DNA of 11,562 nt, from positions 1 through 11,562 of the forward strand of contig CAZWKX010000051.1 of the NCBI GenBank assembly GCA_964633975.1, in the 5' to 3' direction. This DNA comes from CAZWKX01 sp964633975 (GTDB lineage: Bacteria; Actinomycetota; Acidimicrobiia; Spongiisociales; UBA11373). The notes under the pieces are model-generated. The model saw only the letters and a program-made list of their open reading frames with translations, did not search any database and was not told where the DNA came from. Positions 6,970-11,562 of this stretch are shown here, in pieces. The first letter of the stretch is position 1. Every line of letters begins with the position of its first letter. The translations under genes were made by a program, and so were the position numbers.

Positions 6970-7681
6970 GCAGCCGGACGTCCCGCGGCACGTCGCCATC
7001 ATCATGGACGGCAACGGCCGTTGGGCGGAAGCCCGTGGACTGCCTCGTACCGCTGGCCATGCGGCCGGTGAGGAGGCCCTCTTCGACGTGGTCAACGGCG
7101 CCATAGAGCTGGGCATCGGATGGCTGACCGTCTATGCATTCTCGACGGAGAACTGGTCCCGGTCCGAGGATGAGGTGGTGTTCCTCATGCACTTCAACGA
7201 GGATCTGCTGCTGCGGCGCCGGGACGAGCTCAACGACATGGGGGTTCGGGTCGTCTTCATGGGTGATCGGGACGATCCTCGGGTCAGCGACCGGCTTCGG
7301 GGCCACATGTCCGACACGGAGGTGCTCACCGCCGGCAACGATGTGCTCCATCTGGTGTTTGCCTTCAACTACGGGTCCCGGCTCGAGATCAGCGAGGCGG
7401 TGCGCCGTATCGCCGAGCAGGTGGCGGCAGGGGAGATCGACTCCGCAGGGATCGACATCGGCACCGTCTCCGCCAACCTCTACCTGCCGCAGATGCCCGA
7501 TCCCGATCTGGTGATCCGCAGCAGCGGTGAGCAGCGGATCAGCAATTTCCTGCTGTGGCAGTCGGCCTACTCCGAGCTTGTGTTCCCCGAGACTTACTGG
7601 CCCGATTTCCGGCGCTCCCACCTGGCGGAGTGCGTCGAGGTCTATAAGCAGCGGCGCCGGCGTTTCGGCGGGGTCGACTAG
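6962..7681 (+). CDS. uppS: Isoprenyl (cis-prenyl) diphosphate synthase, UppS family
   Basis: The 239-residue enzyme belongs to the cis-prenyltransferase family, which extends prenyl diphosphates with isopentenyl diphosphate to make the C50-C55 lipid carrier for cell-wall synthesis. The signature HVAIIMDGNGRWA (residues 10-22) contains the catalytic D16. Further family motifs are YAFSTENWSR (58-67), FNYGSR (135-140), and VIRSSGEQRISNFLLWQ (184-200) with the diphosphate-binding arginines. The frame is open upstream to 6914, but that part lies inside recO and is not family-like. ATG 6962, giving an 8-nt overlap with recO, puts the DGNGRW motif at its usual depth. NYGSR replaces the more usual NYGGR. 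Chain length of the product cannot be told from sequence. Confidence 0.95.
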   Translation: MAEQPDVPRHVAIIMDGNGRWAEARGLPRTAGHAAGEEALFDVVNGAIELGIGWLTVYAFSTENWSRSEDEVVFLMHFNEDLLLRRRDELNDMGVRVVFMGDRDDPRVSDRLRGHMSDTEVLTAGNDVLHLVFAFNYGSRLEISEAVRRIAEQVAAGEIDSAGIDIGTVSANLYLPQMPDPDLVIRSSGEQRISNFLLWQSAYSELVFPETYWPDFRRSHLAECVEVYKQRRRRFGGVD

Positions 7682-7730
7682 TAGTGAGTGGGGGACCGGC
7701 CACCCCCGGTTTATCATGCGGCGCCCGCCG

Positions 7731-7745
7731 GGAGAGGACCCGTTG
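7731..7745 (+). promoter_or_regulatory. glyS: Ribosome binding site deciding the glyS start (TTG)
   Basis: GGAGAGG (7731-7737) lies 5 nt before TTG 7743. An in-frame ATG at 7716 has no purine-rich site at the right distance. Starting at TTG gives MTVVSLETIANLAQKRGF, matching the usual N-terminus of bacterial glycyl-tRNA synthetases. The ATG would add nine residues (MRRPPGEDP) not expected in the family. The stretch TATCAT at 7712-7717, which covers the ATG, could instead be a -10 box, but no -35 box is seen. Confidence 0.6.
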
Positions 7746-9059
7746 ACCGTCGTCTCGCTGGAGACCATCGCCAATCTGGCGCAGAAGCGCGGTTTTGTGT
7801 ATCAGGCCTCTGAGATCTACGGGGGCCTGCGTTCGGCATGGGACTACGGCCCTCTTGGGGTGGAGCTGCTGCGCAATGTGAGGGAGGCCTGGTGGCAGGC
7901 GATGGTGCGTGAGCGCGACGACGTGGTCGGGCTCGACTCGTCGGTGCTGCTGGCTCCTCAGGTGTGGGTGGCGTCGGGCCATGTGTCGTCCTTCGCCGAC
8001 CCTCTCGTCGAGTGCACCGGCTGCCACAACCGGTTCCGTCAGGACAAGCTCGAGGACCCGGACGTGTGCCCGAACTGCGGCGCGAAGGACTCGTTCACCG
8101 CGCCGAGGCAGTTCAACTTGATGTTCAAGACGTTTATGGGACCCGTGGAGGACGAGGGCAGTGTCACCTACCTGCGGCCGGAGACGGCGCAGGGCATCTT
8201 TATCAACTTCCTCAATGTCGTGCGCACCGCCCGGATGAGGCTCCCGTTTGGCATCGCCCAGATCGGCAAGGCCTTCCGCAACGAGATCACGCCCGGCCAG
8301 TTCGTCTTCCGCACCCGGGAGTTCGAGCAGGCCGAGCTGGAGTTCTTCTGTCATCCCGACGAGGCCGAGAAGTGGCACGAGTACTGGCTAGAGGAGCGAA
8401 TGAACTGGTACACGGGCCTGGGCATGAGCCGGGAGAACCTGCGCCTGCGGCCCCACGGCGCCGAGGAGCTGTCGCACTACGCCGCCGCCACCAGTGACGC
8501 GGAGTACCGCTTCCCTTGGGGGTGGGACGAGCTGGAGGGCATCGCCAATCGCACCGACTTCGACCTGAAGGCTCATGCCGAGCACAGCGGCGAGGACATG
8601 CGCTACTACGACCAGGAGCGCGACGAGCGCTACTACCCGTACGTGATTGAGCCTTCAGCGGGGGTGACGCGCTCGGCGTTCGCCTTCCTGATCGACGCCT
8701 ACCACGAAGAGGAGGTGCGGGGGGAGACCCGGGTGGTGCTGAAGCTGCACCCGAAGCTGGCTCCGGTGAAGGTATCAGTGCTTCCCTTGTCGAAGAGGCC
8801 CGAGCTGGTGAGTGTTGTGGATGAGGTGGCTGATCTACTGCGGCCGGTGTGGCCCATCGAGGTTGACGTCACCCAGTCGATCGGCCGCCGCTACCGCCGC
8901 CAGGACGAGATCGGCACGCCCTATGCGGTGACGGTGGACTTCGACACGCTGGAGGATCGGGCGGTGACGATCCGAGAGCGGGACACCATGGACCAGATCC
9001 GGGTGCCCATCACCTCTCTCGTGGAGGCCCTTCGGGATGAGTTCACCGGGGTTCTGTAG
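7743..9059 (+). CDS. glyS: Glycyl-tRNA synthetase, single-chain (alpha2) class II type
   Basis: The 438-residue protein (from the TTG start) is the eukaryote/archaea-like single-chain glycyl-tRNA synthetase, which charges tRNA-Gly with glycine. Early residues KRGFVYQASEIYGGL (15-29) and WDYGPLG (33-39) are typical. A Cys4 zinc-binding insertion is present at C91, C94, C109 and C112. RPETAQGIF (145-153) and motif 2 FRNE (178-181) form part of the ATP and glycine site. Motif 3 GVTRSAFAFL is at 307-316, and the C-terminal anticodon-binding domain occupies about 340-435. Length is close to other actinobacterial versions. The gene follows uppS by 61 nt and may share its transcript or have its own weak promoter. 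Two hairpins lie within 120 nt of its stop. Confidence 0.96.
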   Translation: MTVVSLETIANLAQKRGFVYQASEIYGGLRSAWDYGPLGVELLRNVREAWWQAMVRERDDVVGLDSSVLLAPQVWVASGHVSSFADPLVECTGCHNRFRQDKLEDPDVCPNCGAKDSFTAPRQFNLMFKTFMGPVEDEGSVTYLRPETAQGIFINFLNVVRTARMRLPFGIAQIGKAFRNEITPGQFVFRTREFEQAELEFFCHPDEAEKWHEYWLEERMNWYTGLGMSRENLRLRPHGAEELSHYAAATSDAEYRFPWGWDELEGIANRTDFDLKAHAEHSGEDMRYYDQERDERYYPYVIEPSAGVTRSAFAFLIDAYHEEEVRGETRVVLKLHPKLAPVKVSVLPLSKRPELVSVVDEVADLLRPVWPIEVDVTQSIGRRYRRQDEIGTPYAVTVDFDTLEDRAVTIRERDTMDQIRVPITSLVEALRDEFTGVL

Positions 9060-9097
9060 CGCCTCTGATGAGGTAGCACTGGCCCAGGCGAGAGTAG

Positions 9098-9114
9098 CCT
9101 CACCGATGGTGAGG
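9098..9114 (+). terminator. glyS: Hairpin downstream of glyS
   Basis: CCTCACC (9098-9104) and GGTGAGG (9108-9114) form a perfect 7-bp stem with a GAT loop, 39 nt after the glyS stop. No T-run follows; the 3' flank is G-rich. It is a plausible end of the recO-uppS-glyS transcript, but the triloop and lack of a T-tract leave doubt. Confidence 0.4.
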
Positions 9115-9152
9115 GGGTGATATTCCCGCACGCTGGCCCTGGCGGTGGCGAC

Positions 9153-9178
9153 GTCAGGAGCCCTTCGGGACCCCTGAC
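9153..9178 (+). terminator. glyS: Second hairpin downstream of glyS, UUCG-capped
   Basis: GTCAGG (9153-9158) pairs with CCTGAC (9173-9178). Inside is a CC-UUCG-GG cap, separated from the outer stem by a small internal loop. UUCG-capped stems are very stable in RNA. Lying about 94 nt after the glyS stop, it may be a second terminator or 3'-end protector. No T-run follows. Confidence 0.4.
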
Positions 9179-9351
9179 CTCTCCAGATGGGGTGTACTTA
9201 GGAGGCGGTTGCGCAGGGGAAAGCGGCCTCACTCGCGTGTCTTGAGAAGCATCTGCGATCGCGTACCAGAACAAGGCCACGCAGTGGCGGCTCGCGGAAA
9301 CAGCCTGCGCCGGTTCGGGACGTGAGAAACGCATCGAGCTCCATTCCAGGG

Positions 9352-9380
9352 TTGACATCCTGTCCCGCGTTGGGTACGGT
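9352..9380 (+). promoter_or_regulatory. Near-consensus sigma70-type promoter of the wHTH-NYN operon
   Basis: The -35 box TTGACA (9352-9357) is a perfect consensus match. After an ideal 17-bp spacer comes the -10 box TACGGT (9375-9380), a TANNNT form common in high-GC actinobacteria. Transcription would begin near 9386-9388, about 47 nt before the GTG start of the first gene. It is the clearest promoter in the window and shows that the downstream pair is transcribed independently of glyS. Confidence 0.72.
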
Positions 9381-9387
9381 GAACAAG

Positions 9388-9423
9388 CAAGTGCACAAAA
9401 AGGTGGACAAAAAGATGCACTTG
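9388..9423 (+). repeat. Iterated 12-bp repeat and inverted repeat in the operon leader
   Basis: Directly after the predicted transcription start the sequence reads GTGCACAAAAAG (9391-9402), GTGGACAAAAAG (9403-9414) and ATGCACTTGGAG (9415-9426): two near-identical 12-mers and a partial third. The outer parts also form a perfect 8-bp inverted repeat, CAAGTGCA (9388-9395) and TGCACTTG (9416-9423), separated by 20 nt. The array lies between the -10 box and the ribosome binding site (GGAGGAGGG, 9423-9431). This is where an operator or a translation-controlling RNA hairpin would lie. Binding by the operon's own winged-helix-like protein is an attractive inference but is not shown. Confidence 0.6.
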
Positions 9424-9433
9424 GAGGAGGGAC

Positions 9434-10081
9434 GTGAGCCTGGAGCATGCGCTTGAGCGAAACCGCGCGGATATCGAGTCGGGAATCGCTGAGGCAGAAA
9501 GAGAAATCGGTGCGCTTCGAGAACGGATCGAAGAGCTGCAGCGTCTGATCGCGCGAGGGCGGGCTGCTCTGGGGGAATCTTCACCTTCGGCGGACTCGCT
9601 TGGCGGACTTACGCTGCATGAGGCGCTGGAAGTGGTTCTCATGGCAAACAGGAACCACTGGACCAGTGTCAAGGAGCTCGCTCGTGAAGTGAACCAGCGA
9701 GGGCTCTACCGGATGCGCGATGGGCGACCGGTGGAACCTGGCCAAGTTCATGCGAGGGTCCGGAACTACAAGTACCTCTTCGAGAAGAAAGGACAGGCTG
9801 TGCGTCTCGGCTACGCGTACGCGACTTCGTTGCTGGATTCGTCGGGCGCCTATTGGGCAGCGATCACCGAGATAAAGAAGGCCACTGGTGAGCGTCCGAT
9901 GGAGGTCGTGACGCAACTTGCCTATAGCGTCGGCGCTCCCGAAGGGCAAGCACCCGAAGAATACGTGCAGACCCTTTCAGACGGCTTGGCACGGCAAAAG
10001 GTGAGAGACGGAGGTTTTGAAGCTGGTGCCAGGCATGTCGCGAGGCTCACAACAACCGGATGGCAAGACATCGAGGAGTAG
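9434..10081 (+). CDS. Coiled-coil protein with winged-helix-like (HARE-HTH-like) domain, function unknown
   Basis: The 215-residue protein was not recognised as a named family. Residues 1-45 form a heptad-rich, charged helix likely to be a coiled coil (for example REIGALRERIEELQRLI, 23-39). A Ser/Pro/Gly linker follows (46-57). Residues about 58-125 (LTLHEALEVVL, then SVKELAREVNQRGLY, then QVHARVRNYKYLFEKKGQ) have the helix and hairpin pattern of a winged helix, similar to HARE-HTH domains. The C-terminal 90 residues are helical and unassigned. There is no signal peptide or membrane segment. GTG 9434 is chosen because GGAGG (9423-9427) lies 6 nt upstream. The gene ends 3 nt before the NYN RNase gene, so they surely form one operon. 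It may be a DNA-binding regulator or a partner of that nuclease. Base composition is visibly less GC-rich than in the housekeeping genes. Confidence 0.8.
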   Translation: MSLEHALERNRADIESGIAEAEREIGALRERIEELQRLIARGRAALGESSPSADSLGGLTLHEALEVVLMANRNHWTSVKELAREVNQRGLYRMRDGRPVEPGQVHARVRNYKYLFEKKGQAVRLGYAYATSLLDSSGAYWAAITEIKKATGERPMEVVTQLAYSVGAPEGQAPEEYVQTLSDGLARQKVRDGGFEAGARHVARLTTTGWQDIEE

Positions 10082-10084
10082 CCG

Positions 10085-10720
10085 ATGGTGGCCAATATTT
10101 ACATTGACGGCTTCAATCTCTACTACGGCGCCGTCAAAGGAACGCCCTGGAAGTGGCTGAATGTCGAGTGCCTGTGTCGACGTCTTCTCCCACGAGACAC
10201 CCTCAATCGGATCCGGTACTTCACGGCGAGAATCACAGCCCGGCCGGAAGACCCCCGGGCACCTCAGCGGCAGCAAACCTACCTGCGTGCTCTTCAGACG
10301 ATTCCGATCCTCACAGTCCACGAGGGCTACTTCCTTGCCACGCCCGTGCGCATGCCCCTCGTTCATCCAACCAGGAATCGACGGACGGTCGAGGTGATCC
10401 GTACTGAGGAGAAGGGCTCAGACGTGAATCTCGCGACGTACCTGCTCCTCGACGTCTTCGAGCAGGACTGTGAGACAGCGGTGATCATCTCAAACGACTC
10501 TGATCTGTTGGAGCCGGTACGTGCTGTCAAGCGGAGATTCGGCATGCCGGTCGGAATCATCAACCCACATCCTCCGCGGCGGCGAAGCCGAGCGCTGCTG
10601 GCAGAGGCCTCATTCTTCAAGCAGATCAGGGCGGGCGCACTGGCAGCTTGCCAATTCCCGCAGACCCTCACCGACATAAGCGGAGACTTCTCCTGTCCAA
10701 GCGAATGGACTCATCCCTGA
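10085..10720 (+). CDS. NYN domain (PIN-like) protein, putative ribonuclease
   Basis: The 211-residue protein is a stand-alone NYN-domain protein of the PIN-like nuclease fold. The opening strand ANIYIDGFNLYYG (residues 3-15) carries the first metal-binding Asp (D8) and N11. The mid motif TEEKGSDVNLATYLLLDVF (107-125) supplies E108/E109, K110 and D113. The third acidic motif is ISNDSDLLEPV (135-145), with D138 and D140. All expected active-site acids are therefore present, consistent with Mg2+-dependent RNA cleavage. The C-terminal segment LAACQFPQTLTD (186-197), then a terminal W, resembles a tail I associate with this NYN subgroup. ATG 10085 is 3 nt after the preceding stop; translation is likely coupled. 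A strong hairpin follows the stop. The RNA substrate is unknown; roles in RNA turnover, toxin-like activity or phage defence are all possible. Confidence 0.9.
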   Translation: MVANIYIDGFNLYYGAVKGTPWKWLNVECLCRRLLPRDTLNRIRYFTARITARPEDPRAPQRQQTYLRALQTIPILTVHEGYFLATPVRMPLVHPTRNRRTVEVIRTEEKGSDVNLATYLLLDVFEQDCETAVIISNDSDLLEPVRAVKRRFGMPVGIINPHPPRRRSRALLAEASFFKQIRAGALAACQFPQTLTDISGDFSCPSEWTHP

Positions 10721-10728
10721 CAAACGCA

Positions 10729-10750
10729 GAGGCCCGCCGAAGCGGGCCTC
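10729..10750 (+). terminator. Strong GC hairpin after the NYN gene
   Basis: GAGGCCCGC (10729-10737) and GCGGGCCTC (10742-10750) form a perfect 9-bp stem around a CGAA loop, starting 8 nt after the NYN stop codon. No T-tract follows, which is usual in high-GC bacteria. It is the probable 3' end of the two-gene operon. Confidence 0.75.
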
Positions 10751-11047
10751 GCACCTAGCCACCGAAGCGACTAGGGGAATCACCCACCATTATCGTCATT
10801 CCGTTTGCCAAACTCAACTGCTGCAGTTCACTGATCAGGCGCTCACTGCTGCCCTGCCTTCATTGATAGCTCCAGGTACGAGGGCTTTGAGAATGGCCCT
10901 TGCAGTGCAACAGGGAGATCGTCTCGTTGGCGCCCTCGCTTGCCGCCCTCAAGGAACAATCGTCCACCTTGGGGCAGGGGAGAGTCACTTCATCAGATTT
11001 CGGCAAGGGCAGAACCGTCGGATGATGCTGCGGTTGTTGGGCCGGTG
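10751..11047. other. Non-coding stretch between convergent NYN and repeat-protein genes
   Basis: About 300 bp hold no convincing gene. A weak palindrome CCTAG (10754-10758) and CTAGG (10771-10775) follows the terminator. A 5-bp stem AACCG (11013-11017) with CGGTT (11031-11035) lies just beyond the stop of the reverse-strand gene and could be part of its terminator. Open frames on both strands run into the repeat gene in other frames and resemble no known protein. Confidence 0.5.
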
Positions 11048-11562
11048 CTACTCGTCGGGTGCCCAGCGCCACACCGCCGCATCCCAGTCGCCACCGGAGT
11101 AGTCGTTTCCGACGGCGACCAGCCCCGGGCCCCCAGCAACCACCGACCACATGCCCTGGTCGTCGGTGCCGCCGAAGGCCGCCTCATCTTGGGGCACCCG
11201 GGTCCAGGTGAGCCCGTCGGCTGAGGTCCACACCGTCGCATCCGCATTGTCACCCGACATGTCGTATCCGACGGCTACCAGGCCCGGGCCCCCAGCAGCC
11301 ACCGACCACATGCCCTGGTCGTCGGCGCCGCCGAAGACCGCTTCATCATGGGATACCCGGGTCCAGGTGAGCCCGTCGGCTGAGGTCCACACCGCCGCAT
11401 CCGCATCGCCAATCGGCCCGTTGGCTCCGACGGCGACCAGGCCCGGGCCCCCGGCAGCCACCGACAGCATCACCTGGCTGCTGTCGCCGCCGAAGACCGC
11501 CTCATCATGGGGCACCCGGGTCCAGGTGAGCCCATCGGCTGAGGTCCACACCGCCGCATCCG
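11048..11562 (-). CDS. Tandem-repeat protein of 53-residue WTSADGLTWTRV-type units, C-terminal part (5' end outside window)
   Basis: This is the 3' end of a reverse-strand gene that continues past the right edge, so no start is visible. Three complete 53-residue units are seen, at 11393-11551, 11234-11392 and 11075-11233 on the DNA, then a short tail VWRWAPDE before TAG at 11048-11050. Each unit reads VWTSADGLTWTRV, DEA, FGG, a variable patch, AGGPGLVAVG, a second variable patch, then DA. SADGLTW resembles a shortened Asp-box, a motif found in beta-propellers. Unit size and the strand-rich pattern suggest a propeller or solenoid, probably extracytoplasmic, but the signal region is not in the window. 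Function is unknown. The units are very similar in DNA as well as protein, indicating recent duplication or gene conversion. Confidence 0.82.
   Translation of the reverse strand, partial: DAAVWTSADGLTWTRVPHDEAVFGGDSSQVMLSVAAGGPGLVAVGANGPIGDADAAVWTSADGLTWTRVSHDEAVFGGADDQGMWSVAAGGPGLVAVGYDMSGDNADATVWTSADGLTWTRVPQDEAAFGGTDDQGMWSVVAGGPGLVAVGNDYSGGDWDAAVWRWAPDE
11075..11551 (-). repeat. Three tandem 159-bp coding repeats
   Basis: The units at 11075-11233, 11234-11392 and 11393-11551 are in phase, exactly 159 bp each. They share long identical blocks, for example the segment encoding SADGLTWTRV. A fourth unit starts at 11552 and is cut by the window edge. Differences cluster around unit residues 22-29 and 43-51. 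Confidence 0.9.

Larger units (their letters stand above)
9060..9351. other. Non-coding stretch between glyS and the NYN operon
   Basis: About 290 bp contain no credible gene. Its left part carries two hairpins that could end the glyS transcript (listed separately) and a minor CCTC-TGAT-GAGG palindrome right after the glyS stop (9062-9073). From about 9180 onward nothing is recognisable: no tRNA fold, no known small RNA, and only start-less or unlike-protein frames. The right edge passes into the promoter of the next operon. It may be the scar of an insertion that brought in the downstream accessory genes. Confidence 0.5.

Noticed and set aside
9285..9340. GGTTCGGGACG-like T-loop suggesting a tRNA
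   Set aside because: The flanking bases do not form a T-stem, acceptor stem or anticodon arm, so no tRNA can be supported.
9246..9437. Start-less open frame just upstream of the coiled-coil protein gene, whose TGA overlaps the GTG start as GTGA
   Set aside because: It has no ATG, GTG or TTG codon, contains the promoter and leader repeats, resembles no protein I know, and is preceded by an in-frame stop. It may be a remnant but I cannot support a gene.
9391..9456. 21-codon GTG-started leader peptide with repeated Lys-Lys codons
   Set aside because: It overlaps the ribosome site and start of the real gene in another frame and has no ribosome binding site of its own. Only leaderless translation could express it; the repeat is better explained as a DNA or RNA element.
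10863..11102. 79-residue forward frame in the gap after the NYN terminator
   Set aside because: It overlaps the repeat-protein gene on the other strand, has no ribosome binding site and no recognisable domain.
10860..11150. 96-residue reverse frame overlapping the end of the repeat-protein gene
   Set aside because: It is an out-of-frame shadow of the repeat gene in its first third and is unlike any known protein in the rest.

Overview
This window comes from a high-GC bacterial chromosome. Short GTG/TTG-started genes, strong codon bias toward G/C-ending codons, overlapping stop-start junctions, TANNNT-type -10 boxes and a Ser/Thr-rich extracytoplasmic linker suggest an actinobacterial lineage, perhaps Acidimicrobiia or a relative. 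That placement is an inference from style and gene order, because there is no rRNA or other marker in the window.

Positions 1-5203 (+ strand) hold a tightly packed housekeeping operon: the 3' end of phoH, a 7TM-HD family phosphodiesterase (PgpH type, c-di-AMP), ybeY, a CNNM/HlyC-CorC type CBS-domain membrane protein, and era. Junctions are ATGA or GTGA overlaps, a 7-nt overlap, or a 16-nt gap. PhoH, YbeY and Era all act on RNA and ribosome maturation, and PgpH ties the operon to nucleotide second-messenger control.

Positions 5219-6109 (- strand) hold a beta-hydroxyacid dehydrogenase (3-hydroxyisobutyrate dehydrogenase family). It converges on era, with a hairpin straddling both stop codons, and it separates era from recO. 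Between this gene and recO lies an A/T-richer patch built from two short sequence modules present in direct and inverted copies.

Positions 6250-9059 (+ strand) hold recO, uppS (overlapping recO by 8 nt) and glyS (single-chain glycyl-tRNA synthetase, with a likely TTG start). Hairpins downstream of glyS probably end this transcript.

Positions 9060-10750 look accessory. After about 290 bp of non-coding DNA comes a near-consensus promoter (TTGACA-17 bp-TACGGT), a leader with an iterated 12-bp repeat and an inverted repeat, and then a two-gene operon. The first gene encodes a coiled-coil/winged-helix-like protein and the second a NYN-domain (PIN-like) ribonuclease with an intact acidic active site. 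A strong GC hairpin follows. This DNA-binding-like plus RNase-like pair is the best candidate in the window for a poorly described system.

Positions 10751-11047 contain no convincing gene. Positions 11048-11562 (- strand) are the 3' part of a gene for a protein made of near-identical 53-residue repeats. The gene runs off the right edge of the window.
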